64,000 bases of DNA from Sphingomonas sp. CFBP 8760 (GTDB taxonomy: Bacteria > Pseudomonadota > Alphaproteobacteria > Sphingomonadales > Sphingomonadaceae): positions 62,001 to 126,000 of the forward strand of contig NZ_JACYUG010000003.1 of NCBI RefSeq assembly GCF_014841615.1, in the 5' to 3' direction. A model generated the notes under the pieces. It was not told the origin of the DNA. It made no database searches and saw only the letters and a program-made list of their open reading frames with translations. The position numbers and the translations under genes were made by a program. Each line of letters begins with the position of its first letter. Position 1 is the first letter of the stretch. Positions 9,295 to 18,058 of the stretch are shown here, one piece after another.

Positions 9295-10543
9295 AGCCGC
9301 CCACCATCTGTTGCCCGGTGATGGCATAGACCTGTTGCAGCATCATCCGTTCGTCCGCGGTCAGATGCGGGTTCCACACGTCGAGGATCAATACGATCCG
9401 CGCTTCGTCGCTGTCGTTCCATGCCTCGTGCTCGATGGTGTCGTCAAAGGCGAATGCCTCGCCCTCGCGCCACGCGCGGGTTTCCCCGCCGACGCGGAAA
9501 CGGCATTTGTCGGGCACCACCAGCGGCAGATGAACGATCGTGCGGGTGTTGGTGACGCCGGTATGCGCGGGGATGTGCGCATGCGGGCTGAGGATCGAGA
9601 AGAAGGCGCTGGGTGCCTTGCCGGGAATGTCGGTCTGCGGCGCTGCGGCGAGCGCTGCGGCGGTTTCCGGGCAGCGGGCGCACACCTCGTCGTTGCGTAC
9701 GCCATATTCATAGAGGAAACAGGCGCTCCAGTCGGGATTGTTGTCGAGCCCCGACCATTTGTTGTCGGGCGTACCCGCCTCTTGGCGGACATAGGGACGG
9801 ATGCCGGCGCCACCGTCCTTCATCAGCGCCAATGCCTCGGCCCGGATCGCGGGGGTGCGTGCCTCCAATTCCGCAAACCAGGGAAACAACGCCCGGTCGA
9901 AGAATTCGTCCGCTGGCAGGAAGGGGAAGTGGATGCCGTCGCACTGATTGGCGTAGATGGCGCGGCGGCCGAGCATGTGATCGACGCACGCCGCCATCCG
10001 GCGGGACGCGCGACCGCCCAGCGCATCGTCGATCCGGTGGCCGAGATCACCGGTATGGCGAGACAGGAAGGCGCGGCCCCGGGCCAGCGCGTCCTCCACC
10101 GGCGGCGTCCGTTGAGGCATGGCGGCGGCCATCTGCACGATTCCCGCCCAGCCCTGTGCCGCTTCCGCCGCGCGTCCGCGCCGTTCGTGCAACTCGGTCA
10201 TGCGCAATTGCGCGGTGAAGTTCAGCCGATCGATCGCCAGCGCACGGTCCAGCGCCCGCTGTTCGGCGCCGTCGTCGCCCAACTGGCGATGGATCGTCGC
10301 CTGGTTGATCCACAGCACGGGCTGATCCGGATCGTGCGCGGCCGCGGCGGCGAAGCGGGCCAGCGCCAGCGACAGGTCCCCATCCGCCATCGCGCGCATG
10401 CCGGCGGCGTTGAGCAATTGCGGGTGGCCGGGCGCAATCGCCAGCCCGTCGTCCAGCAATCGCCGCTCACCGCTGGCGTCGCCGCGCTGACGGGCGGCGA
10501 CGGCCTGGGTGATGATCGTCTGAAGGCGGGATGCGTCGGACAT
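9293..10543 (-). CDS. TPR protein with aspartyl/asparaginyl beta-hydroxylase domain
   Basis: A 416-residue cytoplasmic 2-oxoglutarate/iron dioxygenase. Residues about 1-140 are TPR-like helical repeats (paired helices around residues 25-110). The C-terminal domain shows family marks: SPHAHIPAHTGVTNTRTIVH with the first iron His and the 2OG-binding Arg, and later EGEAFAFDDTIEHEAWN with the second His and RIVLILDVWNP. As in other AspH-type enzymes, no acidic iron ligand is evident. The substrate is unknown; family members hydroxylate Asp or Asn side chains of proteins or peptides. It lies downstream of, and in the same direction as, a TonB receptor gene, but a terminator separates them. Confidence 0.88.
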   Translation of the reverse strand: MSDASRLQTIITQAVAARQRGDASGERRLLDDGLAIAPGHPQLLNAAGMRAMADGDLSLALARFAAAAAHDPDQPVLWINQATIHRQLGDDGAEQRALDRALAIDRLNFTAQLRMTELHERRGRAAEAAQGWAGIVQMAAAMPQRTPPVEDALARGRAFLSRHTGDLGHRIDDALGGRASRRMAACVDHMLGRRAIYANQCDGIHFPFLPADEFFDRALFPWFAELEARTPAIRAEALALMKDGGAGIRPYVRQEAGTPDNKWSGLDNNPDWSACFLYEYGVRNDEVCARCPETAAALAAAPQTDIPGKAPSAFFSILSPHAHIPAHTGVTNTRTIVHLPLVVPDKCRFRVGGETRAWREGEAFAFDDTIEHEAWNDSDEARIVLILDVWNPHLTADERMMLQQVYAITGQQMVGG

Positions 10544-10583
10544 GACACCGGGCTACGCCGCGGCACCGCTATCACGCAACGAA

Positions 10584-10611
10584 AAAGGGGCGACCCGCAG
10601 GCCGCCCCTTT
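10584..10611 (-). terminator. Rho-independent terminator of the receptor gene
   Basis: On the minus strand, AAAGGGGCG and CGCCCCTTT form a 9-bp stem with a 10-base loop, followed by a T tract. It lies 29 bases after the receptor stop, so it should end that transcript before the hydroxylase gene. Confidence 0.8.
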
Positions 10612-10639
10612 CCGTTTCGATCCGTAGCGGTCGCGGCGT

Positions 10640-13600
10640 TCAGAACCGCAACTTGGCCGATGCGGTGTAGAGGCGACCCAGCACGTCGTAGGTCGACGGA
10701 TAGGTGTTGCCGCTGTTGTACGCAGTCGACCCGATCGACGCACCCACCAGCGGCGGATCCTTGTCGAGCAGGTTCCGGACGCCGAGCGTGAACGTCAGGT
10801 GCTCGTTCACTTCGACCTGCGCGTTGAGGTCGAAATAGTCGCGGGCGCCGATCCGGTTGAAGTCGTAGGTGCCGCCGGCGAGCGGCGTCGGACCGGTGAC
10901 CACGCCGTTGAACAGCGGCGTGGAGATCAGACGTGCGGTGGCGTCAGGCGCCAGCGCCTCGTACTCGACCTTGCCGATATGGCGCCACAGCAGCGACAGC
11001 GTGCCCGGGCCGAAGCTCAGGCTGGTGCGCTGGTTCCACTGGAACTCCGGCTGGATCGATTCGCAGCTGCTGCTGTAATAACCTACGCAGTCGCGGTCAT
11101 AGGCATTTTCCGATGCGCGGAAGTACCGATGGTTGGTCCAGGTGCCCTGGAAGCTGAGGTTCAGCCCCACTTCGCCGAAGTTACGCGTGTAGTTGGCGTT
11201 CAGGTCGATGCCGTCGGTACGCAGGCGCCCACGATTGGTGAGCGGCTGCGGCAGGCCGGCGACCGTCGCGCTCGATCCGCTGAGGCGACCCGTCGCGGTG
11301 CTGCGGCGGATGCTGGTGCAGGCCGTCGAAGCGGCCTGCGCAGCCGTGATCGACGCCGGCGCGGTACCGAAGCACGCCGCCAGGATGTCACCCGGCGTCG
11401 CGCTGGTGATCGCGTCGTTGACCTTGATGTTGAAGTAATCGACCGCGATGCTGAGGCCCGGTACGATACCGCGCGGCTGGATCACGACGCCGAAGGTGTA
11501 GGTATCGGCCTTTTCCGGACGGATGTTCGGATTGCCGCCACCGGTGACGTTCGGTTGGCCCGATGCCGGTTCCAGAATGCCGGTCGCGCTGTTGATGGCC
11601 GAGAGCGGCGCACCTTGTCGTACGCATGCATCCTGCAGATTAGGGTTGTTGCGCACACCCGTGCCCACGCAGGGGTCGAGGCCCGGCGGCAGGCTGTCGA
11701 GTGCCGTCGATACCGGCGTGAACAGTTCGGAGATGTTGGGCGCGCGGACCGCGCGCTGGTAGTTGCCGCGGAACTTGATCTCCTCGACCGGTTCGAAGCT
11801 GCCACCGAACTTGTAGGTGGTGGCGCTGAACTTCGGATTGTTCGCCGCCTGGACCTTGTAGTCCGAATAGCGGACACCGGCTTCCAGCGTCAGCGAATGG
11901 AAGAACGGCTTGTCGGCGACGAGCGGCGCGATGATCTCGCCGAATGCCTCGCGCACGTCGTAGCTGCCGGCGAACGGCAGCACCGCGCCGCCCGCACCGC
12001 CCAGCTCACCGGGAACCAGCGCCAGCGCATCGGGGATGCGGTTGTAGCTGTACTTGCGGTACTCGGCGCCGCCCGCGAACGCGATCGGCTCGTTGGCGAA
12101 GGGCGAGGTGGTGCCGAAATCGCCGTTCAGCACCGCGCGGGCCTGCGACAGCGAGGTATTGATCGCGATGCTGCTTTCGCCGTTCAGGAACGCCGCCTGA
12201 TCGGGGGTGATCGAGCCGACCGCCCCGAACAGGTTCAGCGGCACGCAGCCATTGGCGGTGTTCGTGCAGGTGGCGGCATTGGTGGCGTTCAGCGCCTGCT
12301 GCACGCGGCTGCGCAACACGTAGCCGGTCTGCGACTGATCGAGATTGCTCTCGCCATAGGCACCCGACACGTCCAGCTTGACATGATCGGAGAAGCGCAG
12401 GCGAAGGCCCGCCTTATAGTCGAAGACGGTGGTGGTGTAGGTCGAGACGCGCGGCCCCAGTTCGACCGAGCGGCGATACACTTCTGGAAGACTAATAGCA
12501 TTACCCGCCGTGCCAGTCGAAGTCACTACGCCCTGTGCGTTTACTGTAGGTGCCACAAAGGCCGTGCCACCTGTTTGCGCCGCACAAGCACCAGGAGCAT
12601 ACCGTGCTGCATCAGCTATCAATGCGGCCCTGATCGTGCCATTCGTTGCACCGGCTGCCGCAGCACTCTGCGACGTAAAATTGGCTGCGCAAAGCTGATC
12701 GCGGATGCCGGCCGGCAGATACGGGTTGTTGCCCGGGATCGTCAGTGCCTCACCGAAGATACCCGATGGTGCGATGATCGACTGGATGGTGTTCTTCGAG
12801 AACAGGCCGCGGGTATAGACCTCGAGGTTGTCGTTTACCTCGTAGTTCGCCTGAGCGAAGATGTTGTAGCGCTTGAACGGCGTCTGGAAGATGTTGTACG
12901 GGCTGAAGTTGAAGCCGTTGTAGAACGGTACCAGCGCGGTGCCGCCTGGATTGACCTGCAGATCCTGGCCGGCGATGGCGATGCGCGTCGGCGTTGAGGT
13001 GGGCGATGCGCCAGCGGCGATACCATTGCCGCCGCCGATGCTGAACACCGAAACATCACGGTCGCCCTGAAACAGGGGATCGGCTTCCTGATAGCCCAGG
13101 CTCAACGTCGCGTTGCCGCGGCCGTCGTCGAAATTGGCGCCGACCGTCAGATCCGCGCGCAAATAGTTCGAATCACCCCGCTCGGTGATCTGCTGGCTGA
13201 CGTTCGCCTCCATTCCCGCGAAGTTCTTCTTGGTGATGAAGTTCGCGACGCCCGACACTGCGTCCGCACCATAGGTGGTGGAGGCGCCGCCGGTCAGCAC
13301 GTCGACGCGCTGAACAAGTGCGGTCGGGATGTTGTTGAGGTCGACGGTGCCGCCAGCGGCGGCGGGCACCAACCGGTCGCCGTCGAGCAGCACCAGGTTA
13401 CGCTGCGACCCGAGGTTGCGCAGGTTGATCGTCGCGAAGCCGCCGGTGCCGTTGTTCACGGCCGAACCGATGCCGGGCACCGCGCCGGGCAGTTCGCGGA
13501 TGATCTGTTCAACATTGTTGACGTTCCGTAACGTCAATTCGTTCTCGGACACCACGTTGACCGGGCTCGACGAGACGAGGTTGGGATTGCTGATCAGCGT

Positions 13601-13777
13601 GCCGGTGACGACGATGTCCTGACCCTCTTCCGCTGGCGGCGGGGTGTTGGGATCATTCGAAACTTGCTGGGTTTCCTGTGTCGCCGGCGCTGTCTGCGCA
13701 CTGGCCGGGGCGGCAAGGAACGCTGCGCCCGCGAACAGGGTCGTGTTCAGTAGGTGTGAACGTAACCGCATTATCAT
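10640..13777 (-). CDS. TonB-dependent outer membrane receptor
   Basis: A large outer-membrane receptor, about 1045 residues. The start chosen is the ATG at 13777 (MIMRLRSHLL), with AAAAAGGGG four bases before it; the ATG at 13771 is equally placed. It has a signal peptide ending ASAQTA, then a plug domain (DIVVTGTLI, GSQRNLVLLDGDRL, GGASTTYGADAVSGVANFIT) and a barrel ending in YTASAKLRF. It belongs to the sphingomonad/Caulobacter expansion of polysaccharide- or peptide-type receptors; ligand unknown. About 12481-12700 encodes an Ala/Gly/Thr-rich loop with noticeably less G+C and unusual codons. Confidence 0.93.
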   Translation of the reverse strand: MIMRLRSHLLNTTLFAGAAFLAAPASAQTAPATQETQQVSNDPNTPPPAEEGQDIVVTGTLISNPNLVSSSPVNVVSENELTLRNVNNVEQIIRELPGAVPGIGSAVNNGTGGFATINLRNLGSQRNLVLLDGDRLVPAAAGGTVDLNNIPTALVQRVDVLTGGASTTYGADAVSGVANFITKKNFAGMEANVSQQITERGDSNYLRADLTVGANFDDGRGNATLSLGYQEADPLFQGDRDVSVFSIGGGNGIAAGASPTSTPTRIAIAGQDLQVNPGGTALVPFYNGFNFSPYNIFQTPFKRYNIFAQANYEVNDNLEVYTRGLFSKNTIQSIIAPSGIFGEALTIPGNNPYLPAGIRDQLCAANFTSQSAAAAGATNGTIRAALIADAARYAPGACAAQTGGTAFVAPTVNAQGVVTSTGTAGNAISLPEVYRRSVELGPRVSTYTTTVFDYKAGLRLRFSDHVKLDVSGAYGESNLDQSQTGYVLRSRVQQALNATNAATCTNTANGCVPLNLFGAVGSITPDQAAFLNGESSIAINTSLSQARAVLNGDFGTTSPFANEPIAFAGGAEYRKYSYNRIPDALALVPGELGGAGGAVLPFAGSYDVREAFGEIIAPLVADKPFFHSLTLEAGVRYSDYKVQAANNPKFSATTYKFGGSFEPVEEIKFRGNYQRAVRAPNISELFTPVSTALDSLPPGLDPCVGTGVRNNPNLQDACVRQGAPLSAINSATGILEPASGQPNVTGGGNPNIRPEKADTYTFGVVIQPRGIVPGLSIAVDYFNIKVNDAITSATPGDILAACFGTAPASITAAQAASTACTSIRRSTATGRLSGSSATVAGLPQPLTNRGRLRTDGIDLNANYTRNFGEVGLNLSFQGTWTNHRYFRASENAYDRDCVGYYSSSCESIQPEFQWNQRTSLSFGPGTLSLLWRHIGKVEYEALAPDATARLISTPLFNGVVTGPTPLAGGTYDFNRIGARDYFDLNAQVEVNEHLTFTLGVRNLLDKDPPLVGASIGSTAYNSGNTYPSTYDVLGRLYTASAKLRF

Positions 13778-14009
13778 ATGACCCCTTTTTCCCTTCTCTC
13801 TGAAAGGGATGTTACTCCGGTCGCTCGCGCCGGCTGAGTGGTGGTTATGCATTGATGCAGGCTAGCCGCAATGAGTGTTGGGCTAACGGTAACATTTCCA
13901 ATCCCGATGTGTCCGCTACGCAACACTGTCGCTTTTTGCCTCGGCAAACGACCGAACGCCTTGCATCCCGCGCCTGCCAGTGCTGGCAGCGAATTTCTTG
14001 CACGAGGAT

Positions 14010-14528
14010 ATGACAATAATGCTGTCGATAATTATGATGATGGCAATGGCGCAGGGCCCGGCGCCGCAACCGCTGATCGAAAGTCTGCGGTCGTGCCGCG
14101 CCATCGCGCAGGACGACCGCCGCATCGCCTGTTACGACCGTGCTGCGGATGCGTTGCTGCGGGCGGAACGCGACAGGGACATCGTCGTCATGGACCGCGC
14201 GCAGGTCCAGCAGGCGAAACGATCCCTGTTCGGCTTCTCACTGCCGTCGATCAGGCTGTTCGGCGACGGCGATGGCGACGGTCGCGATGGCAAGGGTAGC
14301 GGTGACGGCCAGCTGAAGCAGCTGGCGGGAACGCTACGGTCGCCAACACTCCTGCCCGGCGGCCTGCTTCGCTTCGCGCTCGACGACGGCGGGGTCTGGG
14401 AAACGACCGAACAGGTGATGTCGCCGCCGCGCGACAAGGACATCGTGACGATCAAGGCCGGTGCGCTGGGCAGCTATATCGCAACCGCACCGGGGCGGCG
14501 ATCGGTGAAGGTCAGGCGTATCCGCTGA
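14010..14528 (+). CDS. Hypothetical exported protein with paired-Cys motif
   Basis: A 172-residue protein of unknown function. The start at 14010 is preceded by ACGAGG and gives a short hydrophobic, Met-rich leader (MTIMLSIIMMMAMAQG), probably a signal peptide. The mature N terminus carries CRAIAQDDRRIACYDRAA, a two-Cys pattern shared by several small periplasmic proteins. An Asp/Gly-rich stretch (GDGDGDGRDGKGSGDG) follows, then a C-terminal domain with a VWETTEQV segment and a basic tail. It is divergent from the receptor gene across 232 bp. I cannot assign a role. Confidence 0.7.
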   Translation: MTIMLSIIMMMAMAQGPAPQPLIESLRSCRAIAQDDRRIACYDRAADALLRAERDRDIVVMDRAQVQQAKRSLFGFSLPSIRLFGDGDGDGRDGKGSGDGQLKQLAGTLRSPTLLPGGLLRFALDDGGVWETTEQVMSPPRDKDIVTIKAGALGSYIATAPGRRSVKVRRIR

Positions 14529-14568
14529 TCGTGCCGCCCGTCACGCCCGCGCCGGCAACCGCCGCCGC

Positions 14569-15399
14569 TCAGGCGTCGCCCGGTGCCGACGATGGCTCGC
14601 TTCCCACCATCGCGCTCTTCGTGTCGTCCAGCGCCAGGTCGACCAGCAGGCGCATCGCCTCGCCCGCGCCGTCAATGTCGCCGGCGGCGATCATGTCGTA
14701 GACGCGGACGTGGTCGGGCACGGGGTTGCGGGGCAGGGCGCGGGCGCGTTGCTTGAACTGGGTGGTCCAGCCAACCGCGGCGCCGATACTGGCGCTGAGC
14801 GTCAGCAACGCGCCGTTCTGCGTCGCGCGCAGGATCGCGTGGTGGAAATCGCGGTCGGCGGCGCGGCCCTGGTCGGTGGCCAGCGTGTGGCGGCGCATCG
14901 CGGCCAGCGCGTCCTTCATGTGGCGCAGGTCGTCGCGGGTGCGGCGTTCGGCGGCGAGACGCGCGGCGGCGGGTTCGACGATCGCGCGCAGTTCGAACAG
15001 GCTGCGGACATAGCCGATATCGGGCGTGCCCGCGAACGCCCAGGCCAGCACGTCGGGATCGAGCAGGTTCCAGCGATCGGGCTGCAACACCCGCGTCCCC
15101 GCCTTGGGCCGGCTTTCGACCAGCCCCTTGGCGATCAGTACCTGCATCGCCTCGCGATAGGCGCCGCGCGACACGCCCAGCTCGCCCGAAAAGGCGATCT
15201 CGGCGGGCAGCACCGCGCCGGGAGGGTATTCCCCCGACATGATCGCGGTGCCGAGCCGGTTGGCGATCGCGCCGTACAGCCGCCGGCCGGTGCCGCGCAC
15301 CGAACGGGGGGCGAGGGGCACGTCGGGCAGCGTGACGTCGAGTGGCGTGACGTCGGGTGGCGGCGCGGCGGGCGGGGAAAGATCGTCGGGGGAATTCAT
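14569..15399 (-). CDS. GntR-family transcriptional regulator, FadR type
   Basis: A 276-residue DNA-binding regulator. A proline-rich N-terminal extension (residues about 1-35) precedes a winged-helix domain: LYGAIANRLGTAIMSGEYPP, ELGVSRGAYREAMQVL, and VESRPKAGTRVL. An FCD ligand-binding domain follows (LFELRAIVEPAAARLAAER, DRDFHHAILRATQN) of the type that often binds sugar acids. The start is at ATG 15399; the frame extends upstream, but only into sequence without protein character. It is divergent from the TetR gene over 216 bp. The effector and targets are not evident. Confidence 0.9.
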   Translation of the reverse strand: MNSPDDLSPPAAPPPDVTPLDVTLPDVPLAPRSVRGTGRRLYGAIANRLGTAIMSGEYPPGAVLPAEIAFSGELGVSRGAYREAMQVLIAKGLVESRPKAGTRVLQPDRWNLLDPDVLAWAFAGTPDIGYVRSLFELRAIVEPAAARLAAERRTRDDLRHMKDALAAMRRHTLATDQGRAADRDFHHAILRATQNGALLTLSASIGAAVGWTTQFKQRARALPRNPVPDHVRVYDMIAAGDIDGAGEAMRLLVDLALDDTKSAMVGSEPSSAPGDA

Positions 15400-15589
15400 G
15401 CGCGCCAGTGGAGCGCATCGGCCCGCCGCGCGCAAGGCACCACGTGGGGCAGGCCGCTCACCCGGCAGGGATAAGCGCCTCGACCGGCCCGGCTCCGCCA
15501 CGTGCGGAGGGGTATGGGAAGAGGGGGCTGGCGGCGGCGGCAACGATGCCGGGCAGGGGTGCGCCGCAACATGGCGGCTTGTCTTCGCG

Positions 15590-15618
15590 GCCCGACTATT
15601 TATATACCGGGCGTTATG
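15590..15618 (+). promoter_or_regulatory. Possible leaderless start of the TetR gene
   Basis: TATTTATATA (15597-15606) is an A+T island about 10 bases before the ATG at 15616, and no Shine-Dalgarno sequence lies between. If it is the -10 element, transcription would begin at or within a few bases of the start codon. Confidence 0.35.
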
Positions 15619-16227
15619 GAAACAGCCACCCACACGGCCACCAAGGGCCGCCCGCGTGAGTTCTGCGTCGATCGGGCGCTGGCGGCGGCACTGCGGGTGT
15701 TCTGGACCAAGGGGTATGAAGGCGCGTCGCTGACCGACCTGACCGAGGCGATGGGGATCACCAAACCCAGCCTGTACGCCGCGTTCGGCAACAAGGAAGC
15801 GTTGTTCCACAAGGCGCTGGACCTCTACGAGGCCGAGAAGCTGCAATATATGCGCGCCGCGCTGGATCAGCCGACGGCGCGCGGCGTGGCGGAATGCCTG
15901 CTGCACGGCGCCCTGGAGGCGCAGACCAGCAACAGCGGCCCGCGCGGGTGCCTGGGCGTGATCCATTCGGTGGCGTGCGGGGAGGAAGCCGAATCGATCA
16001 AGGCGGATGTCGTCGCCCGCCGCGCCTCGTCGCAGGCGGCGCTGATCGCCCGGTTCGAACGCGCCAAGACCGAGGGCGATCTGCCCGCGCATGTCGATGT
16101 CCACGGCCTCCACAGCTATCTGTTCGCGCTGTTGCAGGGGATGGCGATCCAGGCGGGCAGCGGCGCCTCTCGCGCCGAGCTGGAACGGCTGGTCGATACC
16201 GGCTTGGCGATGTTTCCAAGTACCTGA
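15616..16227 (+). CDS. TetR/AcrR family transcriptional regulator
   Basis: A 203-residue repressor-type regulator. The N-terminal helix-turn-helix spans residues about 10-57 (KGRPREFCVDRALAAALRVF, SLTDLTEAMGITKPSLYAAFGNKEALF), with a C-terminal helical ligand-binding domain. The start at 15616 gives METATHTATKGRP and was preferred over upstream in-frame ATGs, which lead into low-quality sequence. Two TACC-NN-TCGGTA motifs just downstream (16259-16319) bracket a promoter and are its likely operators. It may control the following small gene and possibly itself. Confidence 0.92.
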   Translation: METATHTATKGRPREFCVDRALAAALRVFWTKGYEGASLTDLTEAMGITKPSLYAAFGNKEALFHKALDLYEAEKLQYMRAALDQPTARGVAECLLHGALEAQTSNSGPRGCLGVIHSVACGEEAESIKADVVARRASSQAALIARFERAKTEGDLPAHVDVHGLHSYLFALLQGMAIQAGSGASRAELERLVDTGLAMFPST

Positions 16228-16258
16228 CGTCGTTCGGATAAGCTGGCCGGATAATTCG

Positions 16259-16319
16259 TTACCGGTCGGTACGGAAAGTCGTTGACGGCGCGGTAATACG
16301 CAAATATACCAATCGGTAC
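16259..16319 (+). promoter_or_regulatory. Promoter with two TetR-type operator motifs
   Basis: TACCGGTCGGTA at 16260-16271 and TACCAATCGGTA at 16307-16318 are two copies of TACC-NN-TCGGTA whose centres are 47 bp apart. Between and across them lie TTGACG (16282-16287) and, 17 bases later, TATACC (16305-16310), a good sigma-70-type pair. The second motif overlaps the -10 element. The arrangement suggests repression by the adjacent TetR protein. Confidence 0.6.
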
Positions 16320-16399
16320 AGAAGGCGGCGATCAACGGCCCGCCTGCACCGCCACCCGGCTCCACGCCGGGCGCCGGACTTGCAAGAGGGATAGTGGAC

Positions 16400-16834
16400 A
16401 TGGCATTCCTGGCATTCAACGAACCCGGCATGGCAGGTGCGGCGCGGGCGAGCCTGGCGGCGACGGTGCCGGCGATGCCGTCGCCCCGCGTCGAGGTGGC
16501 CGTATCGGCGCTGGCGCCCGCGCTGACCGATCTGGAACGCTCCGTCATCGCCATCGCCCGGCACGACCGGGTGTCGACCCTGCGTACCCCCGGGCGCGTG
16601 TCGCGCTGGCTGGGGGTGTTGTTCGGGCTGCGCGTCAGCCCGCGGCTGGCCGACGACCGGCTGGAGGCATTGCGCCGGATCGCGGTGCTGAGCTGGCGGC
16701 ATGGCTATGCGGTGCCGGCGCTGGAGTTGCGGACCTTCCTGGCCGCGGGCTATTCGCCCGCCCAGTACGAGATGGTCGTCGACACGATCAACGATGCCCG
16801 GATCGCCCGCACCGGCCGGGTCGCCTTCGCCTGA
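16400..16834 (+). CDS. Hypothetical protein downstream of TetR
   Basis: A 144-residue soluble protein I do not recognise. The ATG at 16400 has AGAGGG nine bases upstream; a GTG at 16394 is too close to it. The N-terminal 40 residues are Ala/Pro-rich. The rest looks like a compact helical domain: LTDLERSVIAIARHDRVSTL, RRIAVLSWRHGYAVP and FLAAGYSPAQYEMVVDTI. It lies 172 bp after tetR, behind the promoter with paired TACC-NN-TCGGTA motifs, so it is the best candidate for the regulator's direct target. Confidence 0.7.
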   Translation: MAFLAFNEPGMAGAARASLAATVPAMPSPRVEVAVSALAPALTDLERSVIAIARHDRVSTLRTPGRVSRWLGVLFGLRVSPRLADDRLEALRRIAVLSWRHGYAVPALELRTFLAAGYSPAQYEMVVDTINDARIARTGRVAFA

Positions 16835-16936
16835 CCTGCCCGGTCCGGCCGATGCCGCCGGCGCGCAACCGCAAGGGGACTTGACCGTTTAACTCCGATC
16901 CGGCCTGTCCCGACGGCCGTTCCGAGGAAAAGCTGC

Positions 16937-17362
16937 ATGTCCGTAAACGTGATCTACAAGACCAATGCCACCGCCACCGGCGGCCGTGACGGCCGCGCCC
17001 GGACCGAGGACGGCACCGTCGACGTGAACCTCGTCGTGCCGAAGGAAATGGGTGGACCGGGTGGCGAGGGCGCCAACCCGGAGAAGCTGTTCGCGGCGGG
17101 CTATTCGGCCTGTTTCCTAGGCGCGATGAAGGCGGTGTCGGGCAAGGAAGGCGTCAAGGTTCCCGCCGACGCCACCGTGACCGCGACGATCGGCTTCGGT
17201 CCGCGTTCGGAGGGTGGATACGGCATCACCGCCGATCTCGCCATCGACCTGCCGGGCGTCGACCGCGCCGATGCGGAGCGACTGATGCATGCGGCGCATG
17301 AGGTGTGCCCCTATTCCAACGCCACCCGCAACAATGTCGATGTCGGGCTGACGGTGGTCTGA
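16937..17362 (+). CDS. Organic hydroperoxide resistance protein, Ohr subfamily
   Basis: A 141-residue thiol peroxidase of the OsmC/Ohr family that reduces organic and fatty-acid hydroperoxides. The two redox cysteines are Cys59 (AAGYSACFLGAMK) and Cys124 (HEVCPYSNATRNN). Arg20 and Glu49 (ANPEKLF) match the conserved residues that position the reactive Cys in Ohr. Full length is normal for the family. The usual MarR-type regulator OhrR is not adjacent; the nearest regulator is the TetR gene about 0.7 kb upstream. Confidence 0.93.
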   Translation: MSVNVIYKTNATATGGRDGRARTEDGTVDVNLVVPKEMGGPGGEGANPEKLFAAGYSACFLGAMKAVSGKEGVKVPADATVTATIGFGPRSEGGYGITADLAIDLPGVDRADAERLMHAAHEVCPYSNATRNNVDVGLTVV

Positions 17363-17369
17363 CATGGCA

Positions 17370-17410
17370 TCCCCCACGCGCCGTACCATCGGTCACGGAG
17401 GTGTGGGGGA
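17370..17410. terminator. Stem-loop between convergent genes
   Basis: TCCCCCAC (17370-17377) pairs with GTGGGGGA (17403-17410) around a 25-base loop, between the convergent Ohr and PaiB-like genes. There is no clear T tract. Confidence 0.5.
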
Positions 17411-17428
17411 CTGTCTATTGAGGCGCGG

Positions 17429-18058
17429 CTATCGAGGCTGAGCGGAAGTGCTGCCCGTGGCATCGGGCATGATATCTTCCATCGCCGTCGCCAATGAAAA
17501 ATTTCCGGCGGCGCGCAGGCCCGCGACAACGCCTTGCCGATCAGAGAATAATTTGTTCTGGCTTAACTTGGTGGTGCCACGGATCGCGGCGGGTCGCAGA
17601 TCATAACCTCGGATACCTTGCAACATAGCCCTGAACCGGATGTCGTTCATCTTGCCACGAGTCCATGGTGCGCCCGGATTGACGCGCGGCTCATGGAAAG
17701 CCGCCAGATCGTCCAACTGCGCGATAAGTTCATCTTCATCCAGCGCGTGCAGTCGCCCCTCCACCTCGATCGCGACATAATTCCATGTCGGTACCTGGTC
17801 CCCCGGCACGGCATACCAATTGGGACTCAGATAACCGTCCACTGCCGATGCGCTGAGCAGCGCGGATGCCCCGTCCAGATAAGGGGCCGCCCGATTATGC
17901 CGTGCGACATGAAAGCGCAGCGTGGCGGCATGGCGCGTCATGGGCGCGTGGACCATCATCAGTCCTTCGGGGGTGACGATGACGATCTGCGCGAAGCCGA
18001 TATTCACGACCCGCTCCAGCGCCGCATCGTCATCCCGAAATGCCGGAGCGGGATGCAT
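17429..18058 (-). CDS. FMN-binding PaiB-like protein
   Basis: A 209-residue split-barrel flavin-fold protein of the PaiB group, annotated in the family as FMN-binding negative regulators. Recognisable segments are MHPAPAFRDDD, FHVARHNRAAPYL, YLSPNWYAVPGDQVPTWNYV and the C-terminal KLSQNKLFSDRQGVVAGL. The SQNK motif and WNY are typical. It begins at ATG 18058, the same base where the minus-strand pseudouridine synthase gene ends, so the two may be co-transcribed. Its regulatory role is inherited from the family name and unproven here. Confidence 0.88.
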   Translation of the reverse strand: MHPAPAFRDDDAALERVVNIGFAQIVIVTPEGLMMVHAPMTRHAATLRFHVARHNRAAPYLDGASALLSASAVDGYLSPNWYAVPGDQVPTWNYVAIEVEGRLHALDEDELIAQLDDLAAFHEPRVNPGAPWTRGKMNDIRFRAMLQGIRGYDLRPAAIRGTTKLSQNKLFSDRQGVVAGLRAAGNFSLATAMEDIMPDATGSTSAQPR

